Positions 9,386 through 21,761 of a DNA stretch of 64,000 bases are shown piece by piece (position 1 is the stretch's first letter; the number at the start of each line of letters is the position of its first letter). This stretch comes from Metallyticus violacea (taxonomy: Eukaryota > Arthropoda > Insecta > Mantodea > Metallyticidae). A program made the translations under genes and the position numbers. Under the pieces are notes generated by a model that was not told the DNA's origin, did not search any database, and saw only the letters and a program-made list of their open reading frames with translations. The stretch is from positions 50,119,001 to 50,183,000 of the forward strand of contig CM060830.1 of NCBI GenBank assembly GCA_030762175.1, in the 5' to 3' direction.

Positions 9386-10749
9386 CTTCATTTCTAATTA
9401 TTCCAGTCACCATGAATATTTTACTAAATTTAAATAAATAAAAATAAATGATAATCACGACTGCTATGGTTGCTACCTAGCAGGTAAACAAACGAACAAA
9501 TCATTATAATTTATTCCCTGTTTATCATTTGTTTGGATGTACCATGGATTTAATGAAAATGTGTGTTGTTATTTAGAAAAGTTTAATGTGTGTATTATGC
9601 GAAAAATATTCACAAAGTGTACAAGCCTATTACACAAATGTCACACTTAAAGATCGTCGCATTAATGCGAGTACAATAATTCCTCTGAAGTGAGTAAAGT
9701 ACCAATAGATTCTGTATATAAATTAGTCAAACAGATCAGATTTATCGTTTCCTTTATAATTACAGTCACTCCTAAGGAATTAATGCTGTATTCTTTCTTT
9801 AAGTAAACATCTTACAAACTTTAAATATTACTTACGCACACTGAACTTAGATCCGAGTTTTATCAAACAACTTCCTGTTCAAATACAGCGTCACCACTTA
9901 ATATTTTATTGCTGTCTCGGGTATTTCCGAGATAAAGGTCAATAATTGCTAAGAACTAATGCGGTACATTAACTTTACAATGTTTGCTGAAACGAAATAA
10001 AACAGCCGGATGCAATTTGCATATTGTATTTGCCTAAGGAAACAACAGTAGTATTTTGAGTCCCGGATCAATATTTCAAGTCCGCTTTCCTTCCTCATTC
10101 CTTCCCTTCCTTATGGCCTTATTTTTGTAAGCGTGCGTCTCTTGGCTTAATTCACCTTCCCTGCTAACGTAATTGAAAGTACGTGGCTATGTGATACTTG
10201 GAGTAGAACCAAAACTTCCTTGCTTTCTTTACGTGAAATCGCAGTCAACAAGCTCCAAGGTTCTAGGGGTAGCTTTCGACTTTTTAATCCGAACTTGAAG
10301 CTGTCCCTGGCTCCCCGTCGATGACAGAGTAATTGAAATAATTAATATTTGTGATTTTAGAATCAGTAATTATGTGCAAGTAAGTCTTGCATTTTCTTTC
10401 AGTGAAGGAACCTTAATGACATAACTCGTATATGTGCAATTAAGATTGTATAGTGTTTAAATGCGTTCATAATGTGTAATTTAAGGCAATACTTAAGAGA
10501 TGACAAGTAGTAATATAGCAAGTTAAGGAAAAAACTCATGTCTTTCTCCGGACACAGAAAGACTTGGCAAAAGTCAGACAATGCAAGTTAATCCCTTCTG
10601 GTATGCAGCTAGAGTTAGAAATGCCCACGCCTCAGGCAGAGACACCGGCCTGTTCGGTGACAAAGTCGCAGGTGGCCGAGCAGAAGGGCCAGTGACAGTA
10701 ACGTATGAAATTCGCATAAATTCATCTTATTGGCGAATAGCAGAGCATT
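9386..10749. other. No recognisable feature
   Basis: A+T-rich non-coding DNA. Short frames on the minus strand at 10399-10581 and 10615-10890 show no motif or exon borders. Confidence 0.55.
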
Positions 10750-10875
10750 TGGCTTGATCAAAGAGTGGCGTTCACGAAACTGGCGGGAATATTTCGCGCC
10801 GCTATTCGTGGATAGCGTCATTTTATATTGAGTATAAAAGGGATAGATTTTGCTCAAAACTGGCGCAGTCTCAGA
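10750..10875 (+). promoter_or_regulatory. Candidate core promoter: E2F-like sites and TATA box
   Basis: An overlapping pair of E2F-like motifs (ggcgggaa at 10783-10790 and tttcgcgcc at 10793-10801) lies about 40 bp upstream of a TATA-like gtataaaagg (10832-10841). About 30 bp further is a cgcagtctcag that could serve as an initiator, inside an unusually G+C-rich 200 bp. No exon is recognisable downstream before a SINE-B at 11031. This is motif-level evidence only; the block could be a relic. Confidence 0.3.
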
Positions 10876-11030
10876 GTTGTCCGGGCCCATATACGTGTGG
10901 CTGCCGTCGCCCGGAAATCAGCGGAAGAGCGGCATAAGTACCAAGTACCAGTTCCGGCAATAACGAAGCTTGACTGTCAATCACCACTCGAGATACCGAT
11001 ACAATATAACTTTTTTAAAAATGTTTTTTA

Positions 11031-11293
11031 TTTGTTTTATTTGCGGACGCTCTTTAACATCACAGGCCATCAGCATCCCATTCAAATCAGGGCGCAAAAC
11101 GGCCGACAAATTTTGCTCAGAGGTCTCTTTTTTCAGGCTTGAAGTTCTTTGTCGTACCGCAAATGTACGATACGGAACCCGAAGGAAGGAAATCATACTT
11201 AGGATTTTTACGCCCGATCAGTCCTGGCCGGATCGAACCCGAGATCTTGGGTTTAGGAGGCAAGTATGGATACCACTACATCACCAGGACCGA
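11031..11293 (-). mobile_element. SINE-B copy, near full length
   Basis: On the minus strand: tRNA-like head ('ggtcctggtgatgtagtgg' A-box region, B box gggttcgatccgg), then 'ttacttccttcggg'-like text and gtacatttgcggtacgac, ending in gttaaagagcgtccgcaaat with tail ataaaacaaa. The overlapping short open frames on both strands are SINE sequence. Confidence 0.88.
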
Positions 11294-14200
11294 CATATCA
11301 CTGGGCTGTATTAAGAATACTGTTGAAACAACAGTCTCTTCGCATTCGGCACCATTTGGTGAATACGCAATAAATTTACGTATTTGCCAAGATTGCTTTG
11401 CCTGTGATTCAACGCGAGACGTGAGTTGGCTTAAATATTCATGCTCTGGAGAATAAACAACCTCAGTGACTAAATCACGAGGCGTTATTTATCGGCGCAT
11501 CCCATATCAAATCTCCTTCACTCAGTGCTGGCTAGCTGCTTATAGCTGCCAGAAATCAGCGGAAAGCCCTAGAGAGAGAGAGAGACAGACAGAGAGAGAG
11601 AGAGTCGTGTAAGCAGAGTTGGTGTTCTGCAGCAGCCATGGCGAAATCTGCAATCAGCGGGCTTAAATTGATCAACACAGCAACCATACAGCCCAATTCC
11701 CATCCCCCACCAACAATCCTATTATAAACTTTGCTAGGTGCTTCTTCACTGTATATCCAGTGACTCAGGTATTTGAGTATTAGAAAAAGGCAATGTGTTT
11801 CTCTCTTTAATAGTTATGCTTTCTATTATAATTTATTTTTCTTTTACGGCAATATCATTATTTGCCAGGTAGCCCCACGGGAATTGTGTAGTGTATTGAA
11901 AGTAAACCTGCCTTGGTAATAAAGTTGAAAAGTGGTAGTATTGCTGGAAAAGTTTATTTGACTTGTTTCCTTTCAATAATTAAGTTTTAATGCAAGGTAT
12001 TTATTATTGCTTTGCCCGAGAATTTATATAATCTGCAGAAAAAACGGAGGATTATTTCTTAGATAACTTGTGCAAGCCGTTGATTTAAAAGTTATTTTGA
12101 GAGTAATAATCCTTTTTGCATTTTATTATGCTTTATTGCTACAGTGCGCTTATCATATTACCAAGGTTTTTCGCGCTGCATTTTATGATTAATACCTTTT
12201 CAATCTTCAAATAATTACATGTCGTTTATGCTAACGACTTATGTTTTTTAATAAATTATATTTATTAATTTTTTTTTAAATGATGAAGTCATCCTGCTTC
12301 TCCCGTACTATTAAGTCACATTTCCAGGAATGCGTCAAGGGGTTTTCACATCAGCACATTCCAGATGAGAAAGCTTGCATACATCAACGGGAGAATGTTT
12401 AAAACTAATCGATATAGGATTGTCATAGACACGCCTATTAAACTGAAAAATATTTGAAGATCATGCAAAAGTGGACATCGTACTGTTGTAGGTCTAAGAA
12501 TTTTGCACATATGATGGGGATGAGCTCTCAGTACATGAAAATGGCATGAGCTTATTCCGAGTGCAACATTTCTTGAAAAAATGTATAATACGATTGAGTT
12601 TATGTTTTCGTGATTCTTTAGTACGTTAAGCTTATACTTGTGGAAGAAACTTTGTAGTGAAATTTCCAACGCATTCAAAGTTAAAAAAATGTTGAGAAAT
12701 CAAACCTGCAAAATGCATACCTCATGAGATACTAGTATGCCATAATACGCGTAATTCAGAGAAATATGATTAAAAATGCAAATATTTGGAAATAACAGAA
12801 GATTATGAAAAAGCTTTCGATAAGTTTAAGCATATACTGCACTAAAACGGTACCTCTAGAATTAGCTTTATACCCCGCCCCACTTAAATAACTTCTGAGG
12901 CATGTGATTTATGACGTGAAATTGTATGCAGGAGTGACCATTATTATGAATCCAAAGCGATATAATCAGTTTTTGTTGTTTACGTTTATGCAGGAATGAT
13001 ACCCCCCATTTAATGAAAATCCCAGTAATATTTAATAATACTCTTTAAGAGTTCTTAAAAATAAATAATATAAATTGGAAAAATTTTGTGTAAGGTATAT
13101 TAAATCGTCCTTTCCTTGTAAGAAGTGTCATTCCTTCTTTTTGCGCCATAATGTGTTTTTTTTTTTAATTTCCTGACGTCGACGATACACTACATGCTTA
13201 ACTTCAATTGCATTTATGTTATACTAATTAAATAAAACAAAAAAATTAAGGATAATGGATTAACATATACAAATAGTGTTGTTAATTTAACTCCCTGTAA
13301 CAAAAATTGTCTACAATAGAGATATTATGTATGTATAATAAAAAATGTAACAAACTCATTTAGATGCATTATTAGAACAAAATAAAAATAAAATAAATGT
13401 TGACAGGCTTAAAATATTTATACAAATCATGGAATGAAAAAAAAAAAAAACTTAGTGGAAATAATCTTGTAATGGAATAGCACTCGTTAAAATATTAGAA
13501 ACGTGTTCTCGTACTAGGAAGAAACAAAAGAATGATATAGTCAAGCAGAAATTGCAATATTTTTTTAATATAGAATACAGGGATTAAGGAATACTGGTAG
13601 ACTGAAGATAAATTCGACCGAAGAATTTTATATTATAACATTGAACCAAGTAAAAATAACACAATCCTTGTGGTTCATCATAAAATCTAAGGAAATTGGG
13701 GGGAAAAAAAGACAGTAGGAACAACATTTTCAACAAACGAGACTACAATGACAAATTTAAGAGCACCCATAGTTGAATTATGGTCAAAATCTTCAAAAAT
13801 TTCTCAATTATATTACTTTATATGAATAACTTTAAAAACTGACAACTTCATGCTTACATAATCTATGTATATAGCTTTTTGAGACAAGAGAATCTTTTTA
13901 ACTCTTGCTAAGAGCTATGAACGTTGTAAAAATAGTAAATAAATAAATTAATTAATTAATTTAAAAATTTAAAAATGCAGTTACGTTTTAAAATTTGTTT
14001 TTCGAATTTAACTTTTCTTACCCATTCTTTCATTCCTGGCATTCACGGTGCAGTTTTAATCTAATTTTCTTCAGATTTTCAACATTTAATCGGCAAATAT
14101 CAATAAAATTGCTTATTGACTACCACAGCAGGGTCTGAGATTGCCGATAAATTCACGAACATCAGACCCTTGAGTGATACTTATTAGTGCTATTTCACGG

Positions 14201-14760
14201 ATAAAAGATGAAATTAAATATAATTACCCCAACGGCTTATAAAAGTGTAATAATTGCATATTTGTATTATTGTATTATGAAGACTGAGCTTATCAAGCCA
14301 TCTAGCAACAGACGAATGTCCATTGTCAGTTATGCCAATAGAGAAAGAGTCAAATATGAGTTTGGGACTATTTCATGAAAAGAATAATAATAAAAGTAAC
14401 ATACCTATACATATATGTCTATGAAATTCGTGCACAAATTATTAACAATAATATAAAATGTTATACTTATGAATATCTGCTTATTCAGGAACCATGAGAA
14501 GGAAATGGACGAAAGTCGATTATTACAATCGCTACTAAAACAGTAAAAACTTCTGAACAACGTGTTTATTAAGATTTATGGTTGCTTATACAGATATGTT
14601 TACATAATGATTTCAGACTGGGTTAAAACGCAAAAACAATTGCTTGGGCGAATACGCATGAAGTTAGTTAAATTTACATTTACTGAAAACACAGAAAAGT
14701 GGTCAGTGATGTGTGCTCAGAAACTATAAAGTGGAGGTATAGAGTAGACTACACTGGGGA
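11294..14760. other. Long A+T-rich stretch with a GA microsatellite
   Basis: An (AG)n tract with one ACAG interruption lies at 11571-11604. The rest is A+T-rich, without convincing exons. A 110-codon hydrophobic minus-strand frame (12346-12678) has no start context, splice borders or motif and is treated as chance. 'gaaatcagcgga' occurs at both 10914 and 11551, a small local duplication. Confidence 0.55.
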
Positions 14761-14767
14761 AGGACAA

Positions 14768-14905
14768 ATGCACGTTGCGTGTTAAAACGGATGTGATCAT
14801 TTTTTTCGATAATTTCACTGCGATATCCGCCTGTGATTGGTCAAAATTCAAAATTTTGTTTAATTTCATTGGTCTATTTTAATAAGATGTCGCATAAGTG
14901 AAATA
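14768..14905 (+). mobile_element. MITE-like repeat, copy 1
   Basis: Matches the inverse complement of 28232-28390 over about 135 bp, with blocks 'gtgataaaacgg'/'gttaaaacgg', 'tttcgataatt', 'ctgtgattggtc' and 'aaattcaaaattttgttt'. Two copies in opposite orientation show a dispersed non-coding repeat. The ends and class are unknown. Confidence 0.65.
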
Positions 14906-15796
14906 GGATAATTTATAAGACAAATCATTTGATCAATTATAAAATATATGTAAATGTGATACTAAATTTTTAAGATTTTTTTTTGAGACGGTAGGCAGTA
15001 CAAAAAATAGTTGTGGCAATTTATTTTATCAGTATGAAATTGGTAGGTAACATTTTATCGGGCCATTTAGCGCAAGTGCACATAAAATTCAATGTTATAT
15101 TTTTATAAAAACTGTTAGAGATAACGAAAATTTTATCACATGTATTCTATTGATAGAACTGCTATGATAAGTTTTTAAGTAATTTACTTGAAAATTGCAG
15201 ACTTTAGAAGATGTATTTGTGGTTATTCTTAAATTAATTGCAAAGTAATAAAAGGAACAAACAACAAGAATTAGTCAAGACAGTTCTAAGAATTCTACAT
15301 GGTAATGGAAAAAATAAGCACAATTCTATTACTAAGATATACGAAGGTTCTGATATTCTTTGACAAAGCAGTAAACATTTGAAGGCTCTCTTCAAGCGAA
15401 GGTATCTCGCGTCACGTGCTGACCTCGTGTCATACTAACAATCGAGCTAGGCTGAGCTGGGTACTCCTCTCTGGTCACGTGCCAGCAGACTATCAGATAT
15501 TGTGTTCGGAAGTGAGAGCATCAAGGTTATTTACACAGAAAGAGACAAGTGACTGAAAGTGATTGATGCGATGATCACTCCAATATTCTTTTCATCTGTT
15601 CTAAATATTTCCAACTGTGCCAGTGGTTAATGATTCTGTATTATTTTATTTGCCCTTCTCTTTTTCATTTATCTATTTACGGTACAAGAAAGTTAAACGC
15701 TTTTTTCGGTGGGCTTGGAAAATATTAAACACAAATGATCATGCCTAATGCAAAAAGAATTTTAAAACTTGCAAAATGAAAATTATGTGACGATCA
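14906..15796. other. No recognisable feature
   Basis: A+T-rich DNA. A slightly G+C-richer patch with two 'gtcacgtg' palindromic E-boxes (15409-15418 and 15474-15482) is the only notable sequence. Confidence 0.5.
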
Positions 15797-15960
15797 CCAT
15801 GGTTAGCGGTTGCATTTGTGTTTTCCAGCGGGCTGGGGTTTGGTTCCCGGTTAGGTTAGTTTCAATGAGATTTTCCCCACAAGTTTTCCTAGTTCTTAAG
15901 ATGAACGCCTAAGGTCAGATCTTTATCATTCATATTCTACAATAAATCTAGAGGTCACAA
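15797..15960 (+). mobile_element. Decayed SINE-C-like head
   Basis: 'ccatggttagcggttgc' and ggtttggttcccgg resemble pol III A and B boxes. The next block 'gagattttccccacaagttttcctag' corresponds to the post-tRNA part of SINE-C. No body is recognisable downstream. Confidence 0.4.
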
Positions 15961-16054
15961 TTCTAGTATTATAAAAACGATATCACGTGTAGTTCAGTGG
16001 CTAGAATCCATAAATATCATTCAAATAAAAATTATCTAAGGACTTATTATCAAG

Positions 16055-16290
16055 ATATGTTAAGCAATAAAAATGAATGCTCAGTTACTAATAGTGCGTT
16101 GTTAGCAACATCATTCCGCTGCACCAGCTCTTCGTCCGTGTGAAATCTGCAAAGGTGCTTTAACTGTTCAAAAATATGAAAAATCGCAGGGAAACAAATG
16201 CTGCTGTTTACCAGATGCTGAAGTATTTCCCGTCTGAATTTGAAAAGCTGTACTTGTCTAGCTTCTTGCCATTGAAGAACTCGCAGTGGT
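16055..16290 (-). pseudogene. Tc1/mariner-superfamily transposase C-terminal fragment
   Basis: On the minus strand, FKFRREILQHL is followed by a decayed 'P(C/A)(D/I)FHIFEQLKHL' and RFHTDEELVQ. In this superfamily 'K..ReiL.hPPYSPDLaPCDFHlF.pLK.hL.grRF.tDeEv' is the canonical C-terminal block. The first part and the D-D motifs upstream are missing, the YSPDL stretch is deleted and the third Asp falls in the frameshifted part. The fragment abuts the repeat 16289-16364. Confidence 0.6.
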
Positions 16291-16362
16291 TCGGAATATA
16301 GCAATTTCAAGTGTGACTCTTTCTCAGTGTTTTATCTTTATCTACTTTTATTATTAGTGTTA

Positions 16363-16364
<2 letters not shown>
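16289..16364 (+). repeat. Copy of the palindrome-arm repeat
   Basis: 'ttcggaatatagcaatttcaagtgtgac' and 'cagtgttttatcttt' match the right arm at 16585-16664 with about 80% identity. Like that arm it runs into a (TA)n tract. The motif therefore exists as a dispersed unit. Confidence 0.75.

Positions 16365-16426
<62 letters not shown>
16365..16426. repeat. (TA)n(TG)n microsatellite
   Basis: About 17 TA units grade into 14 TG units. Confidence 0.97.
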
Positions 16427-16433
<7 letters not shown>

Positions 16434-16470
16434 AATAAAAATAAAGTAACTCTATTAACAATGTAACAAA

Positions 16471-16660
16471 TTAACAGTAATTATAAAAGTAAAAAAAGGA
16501 TAAAACACTAAGATAAAGTCACACTTGAGATCGCTATATTTCGAACTCGTTGAGTCCTATGGCAAGAAAACGTCTTCTTGCTCTACGAGTTCGAAATATA
16601 CCGATCTCAAGTGTGACTTTATCTTAGTGTTTTATCCTTTTTTTACTTTTATAATTACTG

Positions 16661-16664
<4 letters not shown>
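16471..16664. repeat. Near-perfect long palindrome (80-bp arms)
   Basis: Left arm 16471-16550 and right arm 16585-16664 are inverse complements at 79 of 80 positions, separated by a 34-bp loop. The only mismatch is c/g in 'tatagcgatc' versus 'tataccgatc'. A (TA)n tract follows the right arm (to 16696). A related single arm lies at 16289-16364 and another at 28419-28500. The identity implies a recent inversion/duplication or a foldback transposon; the transcript would form a strong hairpin. Confidence 0.92.
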
Positions 16665-16689
<25 letters not shown>

Positions 16690-16699
<10 letters not shown>

Positions 16700-17180
16700 C
16701 TTTGTCCCTTTTTATTTTGAGTTCGTTGTCCAAATTAAGTAATATTTTTCTGAGCATTCTGCCTCTATAACTTTTTGGTTAATATCCCTAAGTATTTGCA
16801 AATCTTCCTCCAAACCTAATTACAATTTCTTGTTTCCTTTTCCCAAACCCACCCCAATGTTCCTTAAATACCTTTTAATTCTCGACGCCCAATATCTTTG
16901 ATCCAATTACTAATTTGGTGTTAGTAGCATAAAGCCCTTGCGCTATCCCCTTTTATTATGCTTAATCAGTGCTTAATTGTTCTAGTTTTACAACGAACAG
17001 TGACTTCAAACAGATCAAATTCCCGTAAAATCCCACAGTACAGTTAGCTGCCCCTACTCCTAAAACTCGCTTTAGAAATTCGTTCTGAACCATGTTCAGT
17101 TGGTTCATTTTCCCCCAGCCCCGAATCTCAGAGCCGTGGAACATGATAGAGTTTACCATGGCGCTAAACACATTTTCCAT
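16690..17180 (-). pseudogene. LINE reverse transcriptase C-terminal remnant
   Basis: The minus strand encodes VNSIMFHGSEIRGWGK followed by VQNEFLKRVLGV, then after a stop NWIKDIGRRELKRYLRNIG. This corresponds to the region after the reverse transcriptase domain of insect non-LTR retrotransposons ('ivksim.YGaEiWGw.e...le.vQ.kylrwvLGv' and a later 'W...l...l...G.g'). Several stops and the missing RT core show it is dead and 5'-truncated. Confidence 0.7.
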
Positions 17181-17572
17181 ACATCAGCACGCCTGACAAC
17201 GTATACATAACTTGTTGTTGTGTCCTGGTATTGAACAAAGAAATTGAGCTAACCTCAAAATCTCTACATACTATTCTTCAGTTTTTCAATATTTAATATA
17301 CTTACAACTTGGGTTTGGCTATTCCATCAAATGAAATAACAAATTTGTTCAATCGAACTATCAGAGTTTTGGACTACCTCTCGATTCAAATAATTCACGC
17401 AAAGTAGCTATTAGGCAGCCCACGAAACAGTAATGTGCAGCAGTTTGCATAAGGCCAAAGGATGATTTTATTAGCGAGTGCTAGCGAATACAACTGTACG
17501 GACGAAAAGCCCTGTTCAGAAGATATCAAAATAACAATAGTCACACATTAATAAAATAACACATTTAGTGAG
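17181..17572. other. No recognisable feature
   Basis: Non-coding DNA, possibly the continuation of the LINE upstream of its recognisable domain, but no further motif is visible. Confidence 0.45.
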
Positions 17573-17772
17573 GTGGCCCAAGCGTTTCCGCTTCTGCCGG
17601 CATCAGGGCTGTCTATATAGAAACACTGTTAGGGACTCCGTCTAGGTCCCCTCCCTGGATCCTGATCCCTTCTTTCCGCACGTGACCTCACTGGGGATAT
17701 AGGCACAAACTGCCAGCCCTTGAACAAGGCTGAAGTACCGACATATCCTCCCTTCCTGCCAATCCAATAAAA
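17573..17772 (+). mobile_element. SINE-C body, 5'-truncated
   Basis: 'actgttagggactccgtc', 'ccctggatcctgatccc', 'gacctcactggggatata' and 'gaacaaggctgaagtaccga' match the SINE-C body at 8168-8530 and 47490-47815. The tRNA-like head is missing. Confidence 0.75.
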
Positions 17773-18100
17773 CCACAGTTATCTTTTAAACAAAGTGTAG
17801 GACAAACGCAAGTTTTATTCGTGATGGCATGTTGACAAGAATTAAATTAGAAATCTGTTTGATTGTATAACCAGCTGGCAGCCAATAATAGAGCATATAT
17901 AGAGGGGTTCAAGCTCTTTGCAAGTGCTCTGAGCTCTGTTTCACAAAAGTGTGTTCTAATAAGTTACAAGTGTATTAAACAAGTCTATGTTAAGTGTGGG
18001 CCTGTAACTTTCATTTCCACGAAAGCATTAGTAAAAAGTTACAAGTGACGTCATATAAGAGCAAGGTGGAGGAACAGCTGTTGGCCACACGTCACTATAC
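17773..18100. other. No recognisable feature
   Basis: A 61-codon frame at 17863-18048 lacks motifs. 'gttacaagtg' occurs twice (17963, 18038) in this short region. Confidence 0.45.
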
Positions 18101-18104
18101 CTAG

Positions 18105-18536
18105 TTTATGTCCATCCCTTAGTAATAAATTGGTATTTTTAAATTTATAAAGCAGAATTACTGTCATTCCTACTAAATGGGTGTTATATTTTTCTCATAA
18201 ATAATGCTAATTTAACATTTTATCATGCATTTATTAATATTCAAGCGTAATAGTTCACTTTGAAACAACGACGATCGCATACAACGACATAGCATGCAGC
18301 ATAAAATTTAATCGTAGATAGATGGCAGAAAAATCGCTTTTCCCGGTCATTTATTTTATTATTTAGTCATTAGATCATTTATATTTATGTAAATTTGTTT
18401 ATATTGTTTGGCAATCATATTTTCATGATAAGCAAAATAGTGATGAAAATGGTGTCAAAAGGGAACGAGGAATGGAAAGAAATTGCTTTCATGTCATGTA
18501 CCAAGAACGTGAAGAAGAAGAAGAAGAAGAAGAAGA

Positions 18537-18581
<45 letters not shown>

Positions 18582-18670
18582 ATAAGACGGAAAGTAAGAT
18601 GTTGGACTGAAATATGCATTTGAAACAAGAAAGGATCAGTCATAGGTTAACTGACTTTACCTAGCTTTTT
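18105..18670 (+). repeat. Unclassified dispersed repeat, copy 1
   Basis: The region is collinear with 39140-39670 on the same strand. Shared blocks in order: 'cttagtaataa(a/g)tt', 'atttttctcataaataatg', 'attgtttggcaatcat', 'aaatggtgtcaaaag', 'tttcatg(t/g)ca', and 'cagtcata'. Overall identity is about 65-70%. Copy 1 carries a (GAA)n(GA)n tract, copy 2 a (TTTA)n tract. No coding potential, pol III box or terminal repeat is seen, so the class is unknown. Confidence 0.7.
18511..18581. repeat. (GAA)n(GA)n microsatellite
   Basis: About nine GAA units followed by about twenty GA units. The apparent lysine/glutamate-rich frame across it is an artefact. Confidence 0.97.
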
Positions 18671-21225
18671 CATTAAACTCACACACTAAATTACTGTTGC
18701 TTTATACATACTCTTACTCTCATCATTATCATCACTTTCGCTAATAGTCACATATTTAGGTCAACTGTTTATCAAAATTATTAAAAAACTCTAAAAGTTG
18801 CACTAGTATTTGACATTTCTACTACTCTGGTAGAGAAGTCTAATATTTCTGTGGAACAGAACAACGAAACATCACTTGTACATTTGTAAAGTACAAGTGT
18901 AGCAGCAACCTTTGAGAAACACAACTCTATCGAAACTACAAGTTACAAGTTCATACATTTGAAATGCATTAGCCCATACTTTTGTGGAACATGGCCCTGG
19001 AATAGCGTAGCATTTTAAACATGATATGGTGTTCAATATCGTTCAAAATCGGATCTTCCTGTAGGATGCCCGACCTTCTTTATCCATGTCATCTTTTCTC
19101 ATAATCGAAACTTACATTAAATAGTAAAAATTCCATTTTATCTCTTATCCTTTCAATATTTCACAGATATAATAATCTTTAAGAATAACCTTTGATTTCT
19201 GCATTCTCCATGAATGCAACAAATAACTCTATGGACGACTCTGGGACAAAACGATTCCGAACTTATTTGACCGTCAGTCATTTAGAATCTCATTTCATAA
19301 ATTGTTCGAAAACTTCAGAACGTTCTATAAATATGTTGCATTTGCATTTATCGCATTTGTGCAAAGCACAACGCCAAGGACGTTGGGCGACCTTCATTTG
19401 TTAACATGTCTGCATCATCACTATCAGTTGAAACGTAAAAAGGTTATCACTGAGACAAGGTCTGTTATTGCGCTTCTGCACAAGACCCCAGATCATTTTT
19501 ATCACCAATCTACAGATTGTCCCATATCAGTGGATAAATTGAATGTTATGAAAATATTCTTGTAAGGTTAAATATTAAAATACATTTTAACGCATCCAAG
19601 AAAAATAAAATACAAAATGAGCATAACATGGACAAAAAAAAAAAAAAAAAAAAATTGCTTATATGTGCATATGAAATCAAAGAACCTGAAAGGGATGATT
19701 TATGATTGTCGTTCAAAGAGGACTGCAAATTAATTATAGATTCAATTGAATTCATAGCTTTATTATAGATATTTTATAGAACAGAACTTAATTAAGTGTT
19801 GTCAATGATAAATAATTTATTTATGCTGAAATAAAGCATTTGGTACGTTATAACGAATAAAGCCCCTAATGATGATTACCAATTATGCTCGATGCTCTAA
19901 AAATATAAGGATTTATCTAAAAGTTCAATAAACGGATAATAGCTGCGAGTCTGCCTGTCGCGTAAAGCGTACGTACTCGTACTTGGACCGTCCATAGCGA
20001 ATTCCAGAACTAGATCAACTGGTGGCACATTATATTGATAGAAAGTCGTTCCGCATGGCGTCATTCATTCCAAAAGACTTGCAGTGAAAATTTTGATCAC
20101 CCAGTATATGTATATACAACAGTAAACATTAAAGTTGAAATAACAGTGCTATTTTTATTTACTTTAAATTTTATATTAATGAACATTTGTTTGTATAGTC
20201 CGTTTGGCTACCTAAATTAATATTTTGGTATTAAATTTACTAAGGTAATGTACTGTTTTCAATCAAAATGTAAACAAGCTAAGAGAAAATAACTGTTCAT
20301 AGTTTATTGATTTTACCGCTTATTTCAGTCGAATACTGGTCCAATTTTTAAAATAGTACAAAAAAAACATGTTAACACATTTGTTTCTTTCTGTAGCGAC
20401 ATGTTAATAAACTACAAGAGTAAGCCTCCTATGTTGCAAATGTCGCATTTCATTTTCTAAAAAACCTGAAATTGTCTCAATAAATATTAGTCGTATAAAG
20501 TAAAGTATTTTAAAATTGTATTCGCAATATTAAGTACAACTGTACAGGGTGGAAATAAAAACCTAGTATATTAGCTCGCACAGATACCATAATTTATGTG
20601 TAAACTTTTTAAAATAATTTTATATAGCTGAGAAAATTCTACCTTTTTTAGAAAATAAATTGCAACATATAGACTTATTCTTGCAGTTGTCATACAAATA
20701 AACAAATGAGTCAATTTTTCTTTACTTTTTTTAAAAATTGGGTAAATATTCAACTGAAATAACTGATAAAATTAAGAAATTATGAAAAATAAATTTCTTA
20801 TAGCTTGTTGATATTTTAAATTAAACATTTCCTAAATATATACTAAATTAAATTGCAAATATCTCATTTAGTTAGCCAAACCGGTTACACAAACCATACA
20901 TGGCAACCAGGAAAAGAAAATAAAAAAACAAATGAATGGAAAGAAGTATGCATTTTTCTTAGAATGTTCATTGCTTTAAGTACTTTTGACTACTTTCCTT
21001 TTTGGAACTGATGAATGAATTTTACAAATTCCTTTTTAGGCAATGAATCGAGTTCTGTTCATATTACAACTAATCTGTATATACTAAAATTAGAAGTTAC
21101 AATTATAACAGACCGTTTTAAACTAACAGCATTATTTATTCTGAACAGATTTAAAATGCTAGGAGCTGTTTGATAAGTAAGGAAATTAGAGCCTCAATGG
21201 CAGCACTACAAACAAAAATCATACT
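18671..21225. other. Non-coding A+T-rich DNA
   Basis: A small hairpin (cacttgtac / gtacaagtg, 18873-18899) and an A21 run at 19634-19654 are the only structures noted. 'tacagggtggaaat' at 20543 resembles the outer end of a Tc1/mariner-type element, but no matching end or transposase was found. No exon is supported. Confidence 0.5.
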
Positions 21226-21264
21226 TCATCACCATCATCATCATCATCATCATCAATATTATTA

Positions 21265-21299
<35 letters not shown>

Positions 21300-21300
21300 G
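21226..21300. repeat. (CAT)n(TTA)n microsatellite
   Basis: CAT units change to ATT units near 21255. A short TGG/TGATG/TTG-rich patch follows. Confidence 0.95.
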
Positions 21301-21538
21301 ATGGTGGTGGTGATGATGTTGTTGTTGTTTGTTATTACGAGTATAAATATATTTTTCAGCTCTTTTAAATGTTTATTTGTCAATTGCTTATCATATGATT
21401 TGCGTGTAATTTGATTAAAATGGAGAAAAATGAGATAAGAGCCGTTATAAAAGTCTACTTCTAAAAGGAAAAACAGCCACTCAGATTAAGGCAAAGTTAG
21501 ATACGGTTCTTGGTAAGTCTTCTTCTTTTTCTTTTAAG

Positions 21539-21761
21539 CGGTCCTGGTGCTTTAGTGATAGCCATACTTGCCTCGTAGGCCTGGGTTCAGTCCCGGCCAG
21601 GATTGATGCATTTTTCGGGAGTAAAAATCTTAAGTATGGCTTCCTTCGAAAGAAAGTAAAGTCATGGGTCCTGTTAAAGAACTTTAAACCTGAAAGAGAG
21701 GCCTCTGAGCAAAATTTGTCGGCCGTTTCACGCCCTGAATAGAATAGGATGCTGATGACTG
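21539..21761 (+). mobile_element. SINE-B copy, diverged
   Basis: The order of blocks is that of SINE-B: 'ggtcctggtgctttagtga' head, B box gggttcagtcccgg, 'agtatggcttccttcg', 'aggcctctgagcaaaatttg' and 'gctgatgact'. An internal deletion removes the 'gtcgtacatttac' block, and the 3' tail is missing. Confidence 0.82.

Noticed and set aside
10615..10890. Similarity of a minus-strand frame (KMNLCEFHTLLS) to one at 46799-47041 (QMNLFALHTLSS)
   Set aside because: The DNA similarity is short and patchy; I could not extend it on either side, so it may be chance.
12346..12678. 110-codon hydrophobic frame suggesting a membrane protein
   Set aside because: T-rich antisense of A-rich DNA gives hydrophobic codons by chance; no start context, splice sites or motif.
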